Shown here in pieces: positions 52,630 to 60,510 of a stretch of DNA of 64,000 bases (the stretch's first letter is position 1; each line of letters opens with the position of its first letter). The DNA is from Acinetobacter guillouiae CIP 63.46 (GTDB taxonomy: Bacteria; Pseudomonadota; Gammaproteobacteria; Pseudomonadales; Moraxellaceae). The position numbers and the translations under genes were made by a program. The stretch covers positions 1,762,324 through 1,826,323 of the forward strand of contig NZ_KB849283.1 of NCBI RefSeq assembly GCF_000368145.1, written 5' to 3'. The notes beneath the pieces are model-generated. The model made no database searches and had not been told where the DNA came from. It saw only the letters and a list, made by a program, of their open reading frames with translations.

Positions 52630-53631
52630 ATGGAAGTTCGACAGCGCGGCTTGGTCGCAGGTATTTTAATGGCAACTTTGGCTGTAGCACCTTTAGCTGA
52701 AGCAAAACGTGCAGGTGGTGGTAAAAGCCATGGCATGAGCCGTTCTTCGAGTTCAAGTCAGTCTTATTCTCAACCTCGACAAGTTACGCCTGCTCAACAA
52801 CCAACGCCTGCTCAACCTGGTCAACAAAAATCAGGTTCTGGTGTAGGTAAAATGGTTGCTGCTGGTGTTGCAGGTGCAGCAGTAGGTGCGATTGCGGCAA
52901 ATGCAATGGCTGATGATCATAATGGTAATGCCCAAGCACAGACCAATGATGCTGAATTAGCGAAACAACAAGCAGCTGCTCAACAAGAAGAGAAAAAAGG
53001 TGGAATTCCAAGCTGGATCTGGTTAATCCTGATCGCAGGTGCTGCATTCTTCTTGTTCCGTAAATTCGGCGCAAAAAAAAAATTAGCCAGCAATAATCCA
53101 TATGCACCAAATAGCACAGGTCCAACATCTGCGCCATTTGGTCAAAACAATACGGCACGTAGTTCAAACGACACGACCAATATTTTTGGTCAGTCTGTCA
53201 ATGGTGGTACTGCAACACAAGCACCGTTTGGCGCAGCCTCTATGCAAAGCGGCAATCAACTTCCGGATGGAACTGAACCTGCTGCTTTCTTACGTGTTGC
53301 TCGTCAACGCTTTAACCATATTCAGTCAATGAACTCAGTGAGCAATATTGCTGAAATTCAACGCTATTTAACAGCTGATCTTTATCAGTCAATGTACAGC
53401 GATATCATGGCAAACCAAGATCAAGATGTGGCTGAGTTTTCAAACTTAAATGCATTGGTATTGGATAGTGCAACAGAAAATGGACAATACGTGGTGAGTG
53501 TTCGTTTTACAGGAACTGTCAGCGAAGACTTAAATAGTCAACCTGTACCGTTCTCAGAAGTATGGCACTTTGTTAAACCAGCAGGGTCTACTCAAGATTG
53601 GTTAGTTGCTGGAATTCAACAAGAAAGTTAA
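52630..53631 (+). CDS. Tim44-like domain membrane protein
   Basis: 333 residues. Signal peptide ending near AEAKRAGG, a Ser/Gln/Pro-rich spacer, a Gly/Ala-rich helix (GKMVAAGVAGAAVGAIAANAM), a clear membrane helix (IPSWIWLILIAGAAFFLF, about 127-144) and a C-terminal Tim44-like domain (about 215-333, FLRVARQRFNHIQSMNSVSNIAEIQRYLT...WHFVKPAGSTQDWLVAGIQQ). Bacterial members are of unknown role. Confidence 0.85.
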   Translation: MEVRQRGLVAGILMATLAVAPLAEAKRAGGGKSHGMSRSSSSSQSYSQPRQVTPAQQPTPAQPGQQKSGSGVGKMVAAGVAGAAVGAIAANAMADDHNGNAQAQTNDAELAKQQAAAQQEEKKGGIPSWIWLILIAGAAFFLFRKFGAKKKLASNNPYAPNSTGPTSAPFGQNNTARSSNDTTNIFGQSVNGGTATQAPFGAASMQSGNQLPDGTEPAAFLRVARQRFNHIQSMNSVSNIAEIQRYLTADLYQSMYSDIMANQDQDVAEFSNLNALVLDSATENGQYVVSVRFTGTVSEDLNSQPVPFSEVWHFVKPAGSTQDWLVAGIQQES

Positions 53632-53653
53632 TTGAATAGCATTTTATTGCAAT

Positions 53654-53684
53654 AAAAACAGTGCTTCGGCACTGTTTTTTTTTA
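53654..53684 (+). terminator. Terminator of the Tim44-like gene
   Basis: AAAAACAGTGC-TTCG-GCACTGTTTTT with a run of Ts. Confidence 0.92.
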
Positions 53685-53819
53685 AATACAGTAGATATTG
53701 ATGATTTTCTATCGAATAGATTAAATCAAGACGGAAATAGTTTTGTTGAGATGCAGCCATTCGTTTAAAATCACTTTGTCTTTATAATCAAAGCTAATTA
53801 AAAAAATGGGATAAAACAA

Positions 53820-54146
53820 ATGAATAAAATAATCTATAGTCTCATTCTCAGTTGTAGCGCACTTTCAAGCTTTAGCTTTGCCTGTGATCCGGCTTCTTTA
53901 GACTGGGAGAAGTTTCATAAGACCTATGATTTAAATAAGAATGATACCTTTGAACTCAATGAGTTCTTAAAAGTCAAAGACTTTGATCCACTACCGTGGC
54001 CAGATGACAGACAGTTTCAAGGCAAAGATAAAAAAATTAAATTATTTAAATTCTTAGATAAAAATAAAGATGCAAAGCTCTCAGATGAAGAAGTTGGTGC
54101 AATCCATAGCCTATTACCTAATCCCTGTGCCAATTGGCCTCACTAA
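53820..54146 (+). CDS. Secreted EF-hand-like protein
   Basis: 108 residues. Signal peptide (cleavage near SFA) and two EF-hand-like loops: DLNKNDTFELNEF (about 37-49) and DKNKDAKLSDEE (about 81-92), both with Asp/Asn at positions 1, 3, 5 and Glu at 12. Two Cys near the ends may form a disulfide. It probably binds calcium in the periplasm; role unknown. Confidence 0.75.
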   Translation: MNKIIYSLILSCSALSSFSFACDPASLDWEKFHKTYDLNKNDTFELNEFLKVKDFDPLPWPDDRQFQGKDKKIKLFKFLDKNKDAKLSDEEVGAIHSLLPNPCANWPH

Positions 54147-54190
54147 ATAGTCTTATGAGCTAAGGAAAATCTGCATCTCAGAAATAAAAA

Positions 54191-54210
54191 AGCCCTGATG
54201 AATCAGGGCT
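54191..54210. terminator. Terminator of the DegS/AlgW-like gene
   Basis: AGCCCTGAT-ga-ATCAGGGCT with A6 on the left (T-tract on minus). Confidence 0.85.
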
Positions 54211-54226
54211 AAAATTTTTGCGATAC

Positions 54227-55402
54227 TTAACGTCGTGGTAAAGGGATAAATTGTGAGTCAGCACTTTGAACTTTACGCTCACCCACTTTAACCGTGAGAT
54301 TGACGGTTTGTTCGCCACGGATGACTTCAACTTGAATATCGGTATTCGGTGCTTGGAGTGCAACATAATTAATTAAATGTGAGGTTGAAGTAATATCTTC
54401 ATTATTCACTTTAACAATACGATCGCCCACTTTAATACCCGCTTCCGCCGCAGGACCTTTTTTCAATACATCAGCAACCACAACACCTGGCTGACGCGGT
54501 TGTAAAACATCTGCTTGCGTTGGAGGAACTAAACTAATGCCCATCCATCCACGAATCACACGACCATCTTTTAAAATCGAATTTAAAATTTGCTGACAGA
54601 TTTTGGCAGGAATGGCAAAGCCTATCCCCAACGAACCACCTGACTGTGAGAAGATTGCAGTATTGACCCCAATCAAATTCCCAGCCACATCAATCAATGC
54701 ACCACCAGAATTACCTGGGTTAATGGCTGCATCGGTCTGAATAAAGTCTTCGTAAGTATTGATACCGAGATCAGAACGACCCGTCGCAGAGATAATCCCC
54801 TGCGTTACCGTTTGCCCGACACCAAATGGATTTCCTATTGCCAATACAACATCACCGACTTCATTGCCACTCAATTTAAATGGCAAGACAGGTAATTCTT
54901 TCAACTCTATTTTAATCACAGCCAAATCTGTATCAGGGTCTGTCCCGATTACAGTCGCTTCTGCACGGCGACCATCTTGCAAGGCAACAACGATTTGATC
55001 TGCTTGAGCAATCACATGATTATTTGTCAAAATATAACCATCTGGACGCACAATCACCCCTGAACCCAGACTATTTTCATTCTGGTTTTGATTTTGTTCA
55101 GGAATCTGATTTCCAAAGAACTCTCTAAACGCAGGATCATTGAGCAATGGATGATTTTGTTTTACTTTTTGAGTGGTAAAAATATTCACCACTGCTGGTG
55201 CGGCAACCTTAACGGCAGCACTATAGGACACCACACCACCCGTTCGAGATGTATTGACCAAAGGCTCAACTTTCTCAGCAGGCATCTTCACACCATCAGC
55301 AGCAATCGGTGCTTTGGGCTGTTGAAGTTTTTGCCAAACCACAAAACAAATAATAACCAGTATCAGTAAAACCCAAGGGAGCCAAGTAAATGAACGCCGC
55401 AC
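54227..55402 (-). CDS. Membrane-anchored serine protease, DegS/AlgW-like
   Basis: 391 residues. One N-terminal helix (about 6-24) anchors a trypsin-like domain with His in ILTNNHVIAQA, Asp in DPDTDLAVIK and Ser in INPGNSGGALID, followed by one PDZ domain (about 285-375). One PDZ and an N-terminal anchor match DegS/AlgW rather than DegP. These proteases start the sigma-E-type envelope stress cascade; whether it does so here is not shown. Confidence 0.9.
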   Translation of the reverse strand: MRRSFTWLPWVLLILVIICFVVWQKLQQPKAPIAADGVKMPAEKVEPLVNTSRTGGVVSYSAAVKVAAPAVVNIFTTQKVKQNHPLLNDPAFREFFGNQIPEQNQNQNENSLGSGVIVRPDGYILTNNHVIAQADQIVVALQDGRRAEATVIGTDPDTDLAVIKIELKELPVLPFKLSGNEVGDVVLAIGNPFGVGQTVTQGIISATGRSDLGINTYEDFIQTDAAINPGNSGGALIDVAGNLIGVNTAIFSQSGGSLGIGFAIPAKICQQILNSILKDGRVIRGWMGISLVPPTQADVLQPRQPGVVVADVLKKGPAAEAGIKVGDRIVKVNNEDITSTSHLINYVALQAPNTDIQVEVIRGEQTVNLTVKVGERKVQSADSQFIPLPRR

Positions 55403-55573
55403 GTTTTTATTCCTCTAAGAATTTTTTAATTCGTTGATGCAAAAGCAATTTGTATATTGTAAAGCAATTCAATCAAGAAACATAAAAAACACAAAGAGTT
55501 TTGTTCAGCTTTAGTTACAATTTAAAATATGTTTTGATGGTCTTAACACACTTCATTTAAATAAAGGTTATTC

Positions 55574-56332
55574 ATGGCTTTACTCAAAGATATCATCCAG
55601 TGGTGTGATCAAACCTTAAAATCACATGAATTTAAAGATTACGCACCCAATGGATTACAAATCGAAGGACGATCTGAAGTAAAGAAAATCCTGTGTGCAG
55701 TCACGGCGTCACAGGATGCGATTGATGCAGCGATTGCACAACAAGCAGACCTGCTCTTGGTTCATCATGGCTATTTCTGGAAAGGCGAACCCTATCCAAT
55801 CACAGGTATGCGTGGCAAACGAATCAAAGCATTAATCCAAAATGATATTTCACTTGTTGGATACCACCTCCCCTTAGATTCGCATCCAACACTGGGGAAT
55901 AATGCAATGATTGCCAAAATCCTTGGACTGGAAAACATTGAAGCTTTAGACCCAAGCGAACGCAATCCGATTGGTAATATCGGTTATTTAAAAAACCCGA
56001 TCTCACCAGAAGATTTTAAACACCTTCTCACTGAAAAATTAGGTTTCAACACCATCCATCTCAATGCAGAAAAATCATTGATTCAAAAAGTCGGCTTCTG
56101 TACAGGTGGAGCACAGGATTTTATTGGCAAAGCGGCAGCAATGAATTGTGATGCCTATATTTCAGGTGAAGTCAGCGAGCGTACTTTTTATGAAGCCAAA
56201 GAGTTAGATGTGCATTACTATGCATGTGGTCACCATGCAACAGAGCGCTATGGTGTTCAACAACTTGCTCAAGCGATCGCGGAACAGTTCAATATTGACG
56301 CTAGTTATTTCGAACTCAACAACCCGATTTAA
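55574..56332 (+). CDS. Nif3-like dinuclear-metal protein (YbgI family)
   Basis: 252 residues. Metal ligands in LLLVHHGYFWKGE, YHLPLDSHPTLGNNA and HYYACGHHATERYGV; CAVTASQDAIDAAI start of the domain. Often called GTP cyclohydrolase I type 2, but the family's real activity is unsettled. Standard length. Confidence 0.92.
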   Translation: MALLKDIIQWCDQTLKSHEFKDYAPNGLQIEGRSEVKKILCAVTASQDAIDAAIAQQADLLLVHHGYFWKGEPYPITGMRGKRIKALIQNDISLVGYHLPLDSHPTLGNNAMIAKILGLENIEALDPSERNPIGNIGYLKNPISPEDFKHLLTEKLGFNTIHLNAEKSLIQKVGFCTGGAQDFIGKAAAMNCDAYISGEVSERTFYEAKELDVHYYACGHHATERYGVQQLAQAIAEQFNIDASYFELNNPI

Positions 56333-56552
56333 GCGCTATCCTAAAAAATGTAGCGTATTTTTTGGCAAATAATGCTCTGCCGATTAGACACTTTTCCATA
56401 AAAATGCGATGTACTTTTTAGATTTTCTATATACGTATTAAATCGAAATAAATTGTGTATTGTTATTTAACATCTTGCACAATTGTTGAAAGAATCCATT
56501 ACAATAAAGCCACTTAATGTTAAAACCCAGCTAAATGCAAGGAATTTAAAAC

Positions 56553-57179
56553 ATGACAACCATTACTTTACCTGCTTTACCATACGGCTATGAAGATCTT
56601 GCGCCGCACATCAGCAAAGAAACTTTAGAATTCCATCATGACAAGCACCACAATACTTATGTTGTAAATTTAAACAACTTAATCAAGGGTACTGATCTTG
56701 AAGGTAAAACTTTAGAAGAGATCATTGTTGCTGTTGCTGGCGATGCATCTAAAGCAGGTGTATTCAACAACGCTGCACAAGTTTGGAACCACACATTCTA
56801 CTGGAACTGTATGGCTAAAAACGGTGGCGGTAAAGCAACTGGCGCTTTAGCTGCTAAAATTGATGAAGCTTTCGGTTCTTACGAAAAATTCGCTGAAGAA
56901 TTCGCTGCTGCGGCAACAACTCAATTCGGTTCAGGTTGGGCTTGGTTAGTTGCTGATAAAGTGAATGGCGAACTTTCTATTCTTAAAACTTCAAATGCAG
57001 ATACTCCACTTGCACATGGCAAAGTAGCGGTACTTACAATTGACGTTTGGGAGCATGCTTATTACATCGACTTCCGTAATGCTCGTCCTAAATACATTTC
57101 AACTTTCTTAGAAAGCCTTGTAAACTGGGACTATGCAAACGCGAAATATGCGGGCCAAGAAGCTGGTGTTGAAAAATAA
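56553..57179 (+). CDS. sodB: Superoxide dismutase [Fe]
   Basis: 208 residues. Metal ligands His in LEFHHDKHHNTYV, His in AAQVWNHTFYWN, and Asp/His in DVWEHAYYIDFRN. AAQVWNHTFYW and GSGWAWL fit the iron type. Cytoplasmic; converts superoxide to peroxide and oxygen. Confidence 0.96.
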   Translation: MTTITLPALPYGYEDLAPHISKETLEFHHDKHHNTYVVNLNNLIKGTDLEGKTLEEIIVAVAGDASKAGVFNNAAQVWNHTFYWNCMAKNGGGKATGALAAKIDEAFGSYEKFAEEFAAAATTQFGSGWAWLVADKVNGELSILKTSNADTPLAHGKVAVLTIDVWEHAYYIDFRNARPKYISTFLESLVNWDYANAKYAGQEAGVEK

Positions 57180-57203
57180 GATCTCAGCATTTTATTTTTA
57201 TAT

Positions 57204-57232
57204 AAAGGCCATTCTGATTAGAATGGCCTTTT
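57204..57232 (+). terminator. sodB terminator
   Basis: AAAGGCCATTCT-gatt-AGAATGGCCTTT, 12-bp perfect stem plus Ts, 25 nt after the stop. It abuts the start of the next open frame. Confidence 0.92.
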
Positions 57233-57260
57233 TATGCGATTCAATTTTTTCAATTCAAAT

Positions 57261-57902
57261 ATGATCAATCCTAATTACACGGTAAAAGCAGATCCAATAA
57301 AAATCTTTTATAGTTATGCAATGCTTAGCGCTATTCAGATCCCCTGTTATCTCTATATTACCGACACGGACGATATCAGCTTCACTTTTATTTTTGTGGT
57401 TCTATTTTGGCTGTTTATTGTGTTGTTTGAACTTATTTCATTGTCTTTGCTGATCAAACATGGACGACCACAGATATGTTTTCATTCCGAGTTTTGCCAA
57501 ATTCAAATGTATGCAATAAAAATCACCATTAATTATGCACAAATTTCTGCTTTCAGTATGCGTAAAATACAGCAAGAACATCGAGGCTTTTCTTTTGGTA
57601 TGTGTTACGAACTTGACTTAATGTTTATTGATCAAATTATGCAACAACATTTTTTGTGGAAAAAAGCCTATAGGGTTAAAAATATAGTGATTTCATCAAA
57701 CTTGCTTTTTAAAAATATTCAAATCTTAGAAATCACGATTATTTTTAGTGCTTTAGTCCGAATGAAACCATCACAACGAATACCAACCCTTCTTCAGCTG
57801 CAACAAAATTTAATCACTTATGATCATTTAATCTCGAATAAAGAACTGGAAAACTTTAAAAATAATCAATATATATACAAACTCTTTAAATTCGGACAAT
57901 AA
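57261..57902 (+). CDS. Hypothetical membrane protein
   Basis: 213 residues from the ATG at 57261; an earlier ATG at 57234 lies at the sodB terminator T-run. Two hydrophobic helices (about 20-37 and 42-65) then a soluble part rich in Phe, Ile, Gln and His. No family recognised and no ribosome-binding site visible, so confidence is moderate. Confidence 0.5.
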   Translation: MINPNYTVKADPIKIFYSYAMLSAIQIPCYLYITDTDDISFTFIFVVLFWLFIVLFELISLSLLIKHGRPQICFHSEFCQIQMYAIKITINYAQISAFSMRKIQQEHRGFSFGMCYELDLMFIDQIMQQHFLWKKAYRVKNIVISSNLLFKNIQILEITIIFSALVRMKPSQRIPTLLQLQQNLITYDHLISNKELENFKNNQYIYKLFKFGQ

Positions 57903-57936
57903 AAAAACATTTAAGCCTTTTTTCTTATCATTTCAC

Positions 57937-57965
57937 TTGACCACTTTGGCTTTCATCCATAAAAT
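57937..57965 (+). promoter_or_regulatory. Promoter of the tRNA-Asn pair
   Basis: TTGACC, 17-bp spacer, TAAAAT, then GCGC. 11 nt before the tRNA. Confidence 0.8.
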
Positions 57966-57976
57966 GCGCATCAGAT

Positions 57977-58052
57977 TCTCCAATAGCTCAGTCGGTAGAG
58001 CGACGGACTGTTAATCCGCAGGTCCCTGGTTCGAGCCCAGGTTGGAGAGCCA
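57977..58052 (+). tRNA. tRNA-Asn (anticodon GUU), copy 1
   Basis: 76 nt with CCA; acceptor TCTCCAA/TTGGAGA, anticodon loop CTGTTAA. Confidence 0.97.
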
Positions 58053-58057
58053 TCTAT

Positions 58058-58133
58058 TCTTCCATAGCTCAGTCGGTAGAGCGACGGACTGTTAATCCGC
58101 AGGTCCCTGGTTCGAGCCCAGGTGGAAGAGCCA
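58058..58133 (+). tRNA. tRNA-Asn (anticodon GUU), copy 2
   Basis: 76 nt, starts 5 nt after copy 1. Same body, but acceptor TCTTCCA/TGGAAGA: two base pairs differ from copies 1 and 3, both with compensating changes. Confidence 0.97.
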
Positions 58134-58140
58134 AATTCTA

Positions 58141-58172
58141 AAAAGCCCACTCATAATGAAGTGGGCTTTTTT
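58141..58172 (+). terminator. Terminator of the tRNA-Asn pair
   Basis: AAAAGCCCACT/AAGTGGGCTTTT hairpin with trailing T-tract, directly after copy 2. Confidence 0.9.
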
Positions 58173-58335
58173 ATATCTTTATTTTCTATAGACAAAAGAT
58201 TTAAACGTTTTTCGGCTTACGCCTAAATTTTAGAACGTTTAAAACAACTTTGCTTTTATTCAGATTTACTTTTATTCAGAATGATCAAATATTTAGCAAA
58301 TAATGCTTTTTTATGATGAATTTAACAATTTTTCC

Positions 58336-58364
58336 TTGACCCATTCCCATTTCATCCCTAAAAT
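58336..58364 (+). promoter_or_regulatory. Promoter of tRNA-Asn copy 3
   Basis: TTGACC, 17-bp spacer, TAAAAT, then GCGT; same layout as the promoter at 57937. Confidence 0.8.
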
Positions 58365-58375
58365 GCGTTCCAGAT

Positions 58376-58451
58376 TCTCCAATAGCTCAGTCGGTAGAGC
58401 GACGGACTGTTAATCCGCAGGTCCCTGGTTCGAGCCCAGGTTGGAGAGCCA
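58376..58451 (+). tRNA. tRNA-Asn (anticodon GUU), copy 3
   Basis: 76 nt, identical to copy 1. Confidence 0.97.
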
Positions 58452-58458
58452 GATTTTA

Positions 58459-58488
58459 AAAACCCACTCATGATTGAGTGGGTTTTTT
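58459..58488 (+). terminator. Terminator of tRNA-Asn copy 3
   Basis: AACCCACTCA-tgat-TGAGTGGGTT plus T-run, about 10 nt after the tRNA. Confidence 0.9.
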
Positions 58489-58513
58489 CTTGTCTATACG
58501 ATACCGATCCCTT

Positions 58514-58963
58514 ATGTCTCTCTATTTACATCAAATTTTATTTTTATTGATTGGCAGTATCGCAACCTTTGCTTTATTGCTTGCCTGCTTTGGTCAGTAT
58601 TTATTTCGAAATAAACATTATTATGCAAAACGTGTGATCACCCCTTTTGAACAGAAAATGTTTTTCCGTTTAAATGAAGCCTTTCCTCAATATCATGTAC
58701 TTGCGCAAGTCGCGTTTAGCGCGTTAATTGATTGCAATCAATTTAAATTGCGTTCCAAATTCAATCGTAAAGTGACCGACTTTGTGCTACTCGACAAACA
58801 GCTTGAAGTGATTGCTATTATTGAACTTGATGATCCCAGTCACCTTGGCAAAGAACATATCGATGCACAACGTGACGAGATGTTAGAACAAGCAGGTTAT
58901 CAGGTATATCGCTATACCGATATTCCCAGTTGTCGAGATTTAAGAAAAGACATTGCTGATTAA
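58514..58963 (+). CDS. DUF2726 membrane-anchored protein
   Basis: 149 residues from the ATG at 58514; the frame opens at 58478 inside the tRNA terminator. One N-terminal helix (about 8-28), then a DUF2726 domain (VTDFVLLDKQLEVIAIIELDDPSHLGKEHIDAQRDEMLEQAGYQVYRY), which has an endonuclease-like D...E-x-D pattern. Function unknown. Confidence 0.8.
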   Translation: MSLYLHQILFLLIGSIATFALLLACFGQYLFRNKHYYAKRVITPFEQKMFFRLNEAFPQYHVLAQVAFSALIDCNQFKLRSKFNRKVTDFVLLDKQLEVIAIIELDDPSHLGKEHIDAQRDEMLEQAGYQVYRYTDIPSCRDLRKDIAD

Positions 58964-59008
58964 ACATGATCAGTCAAGCATTTTTAAAGCTTACCATTCA
59001 GCCATGTC

Positions 59009-60346
59009 TTATAAAATAATCGATGCAATACATAAGTAAACAATGACACCTGTTGCATCACAAATCGAGGTGACCAAAGGTGCCGAAGCACTTGCTGGAT
59101 CCAGCTTTAAACGATTCAATATAAATGGCAGACTCATCCCTATTAAGCAACCCATCAATACAATACCCATCATACTTAAAGCTAACACCAAAGCGACCAT
59201 TGCATCGCCTCTAAAGTAACCAAGAATGGACACTGCAATTGCCATTGTTCCGCCCAAACATAGACCAACCAAGCTTTCACGCCCAATCAGATACATCCAA
59301 TCTTTTAAATGTACATCACCCGTTGCCAATGCCCGTACCATTAACGTGGCCGATTGTGAGCCAGCATTCCCGCCACTCCCGACCAAAAGCGGCAAAAAGA
59401 ATACCAGCACAATATTTTTTGCAATAATATCTTCAAAATGAGCAATCCCAAATCCAGACAATAAGCTGCCAAAAACCAAAATCACCAGCCAAAATACCCG
59501 TTTTTTATACAGGTAATGAATCGGCGCTGTCTTAATACTCATTTTAGGAGACGATGAGACTGCACTGGATTTTAAAAAATCTTCTGTAGCCTCTTCAGTG
59601 ACGACATCCATGGCATCATCATAAGTAACAATACCTAAAAGACGTTGTTGCTCATCAACAATTGGCAGTGCAATAAAGTCATAATAATGCAGCTTCTCTG
59701 CAATGCTCTCTTGGTCTTCATTAACGTCCCCAACAATCAAATCAGTACTCATGACTTCGGCAATGGTTTGCTCAGGCTCAGCAAGAATAATTTCACGTAA
59801 GGACACAACCCCGAGTAACTTGCCTAGTGCATTGACCACATAAATCAAATAGACCGTTTCACGATCTGTGGCAATTGCCCTGATCTGCTTGATGGCTTGT
59901 GTCATGTTCAAATCAGGTGACAATGTCACATAATCCGAACTCATGATTGCACCAGCAGACTCTTCTGGATATCTGGCTAAATGTTGGATCTGCTGTTGTA
60001 TTTCAGGGCTTAAATCAGCATAAACAGCTTGCTGTAATGCATAAGGCAAGTACTTAAATAAATCAGTACGATCGTCCGAGTGCATCTCAGAAATGATATT
60101 GACCAGTATCTGTTTTGGTAAATGTTCAGAAATTTTAAGTTGTTGTTCGAGTGATAAAAACTCAAGAATATAGGCAGCATTGGGCAAATACTCCACCAAT
60201 GTCAGCTGTTCATTTAAAGATAAGTCTGCCAAAATTTTTGCGATATCGGCATCATTGATTTGTTCAAATTGTTTTTCAATGAGATCAAATTGATGGTTTT
60301 GAATGGCTTTTTCTATTTCTGAAACGAGTGCCAAAGAAAATTGCAT
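59009..60346 (-). CDS. mgtE: Magnesium transporter MgtE
   Basis: 445 residues from the ATG at 60346 (GGAT upstream; TTG at 60358 is in phase). An N-terminal helical superfamily domain, two CBS domains (about 130-250) that sense Mg2+, and about five membrane helices at the end. FFLPLLVGSGGNAGSQSATLMVRALATGD and SICDATGVIVYL are typical pore segments. It admits Mg2+ when cell magnesium is low. Confidence 0.95.
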   Translation of the reverse strand: MQFSLALVSEIEKAIQNHQFDLIEKQFEQINDADIAKILADLSLNEQLTLVEYLPNAAYILEFLSLEQQLKISEHLPKQILVNIISEMHSDDRTDLFKYLPYALQQAVYADLSPEIQQQIQHLARYPEESAGAIMSSDYVTLSPDLNMTQAIKQIRAIATDRETVYLIYVVNALGKLLGVVSLREIILAEPEQTIAEVMSTDLIVGDVNEDQESIAEKLHYYDFIALPIVDEQQRLLGIVTYDDAMDVVTEEATEDFLKSSAVSSSPKMSIKTAPIHYLYKKRVFWLVILVFGSLLSGFGIAHFEDIIAKNIVLVFFLPLLVGSGGNAGSQSATLMVRALATGDVHLKDWMYLIGRESLVGLCLGGTMAIAVSILGYFRGDAMVALVLALSMMGIVLMGCLIGMSLPFILNRLKLDPASASAPLVTSICDATGVIVYLCIASIIL

Positions 60347-60455
60347 AGGATGATCCAAATTCCATCAAACTTTTGCCACATGTTGGACTGCAATCCCACG
60401 AAAATAAAGATGTTTTTTGTTGTGAAACATATTTTAAAAATTCTGGATGATTTTA

Positions 60456-60493
60456 AGCTTGATCAATGATCATCAAAGAGCATTGATCAAGCT
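60456..60493. terminator. 13-bp inverted repeat after the RND gene
   Basis: AGCTTGATCAATG and its exact complement flank a 12-nt loop, between the end of the RND gene (60511) and the start of mgtE. No T-tract is evident, so termination is likely but weakly supported. Confidence 0.45.
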
Positions 60494-60510
60494 AAGGTCA
60501 ATCAACACCC

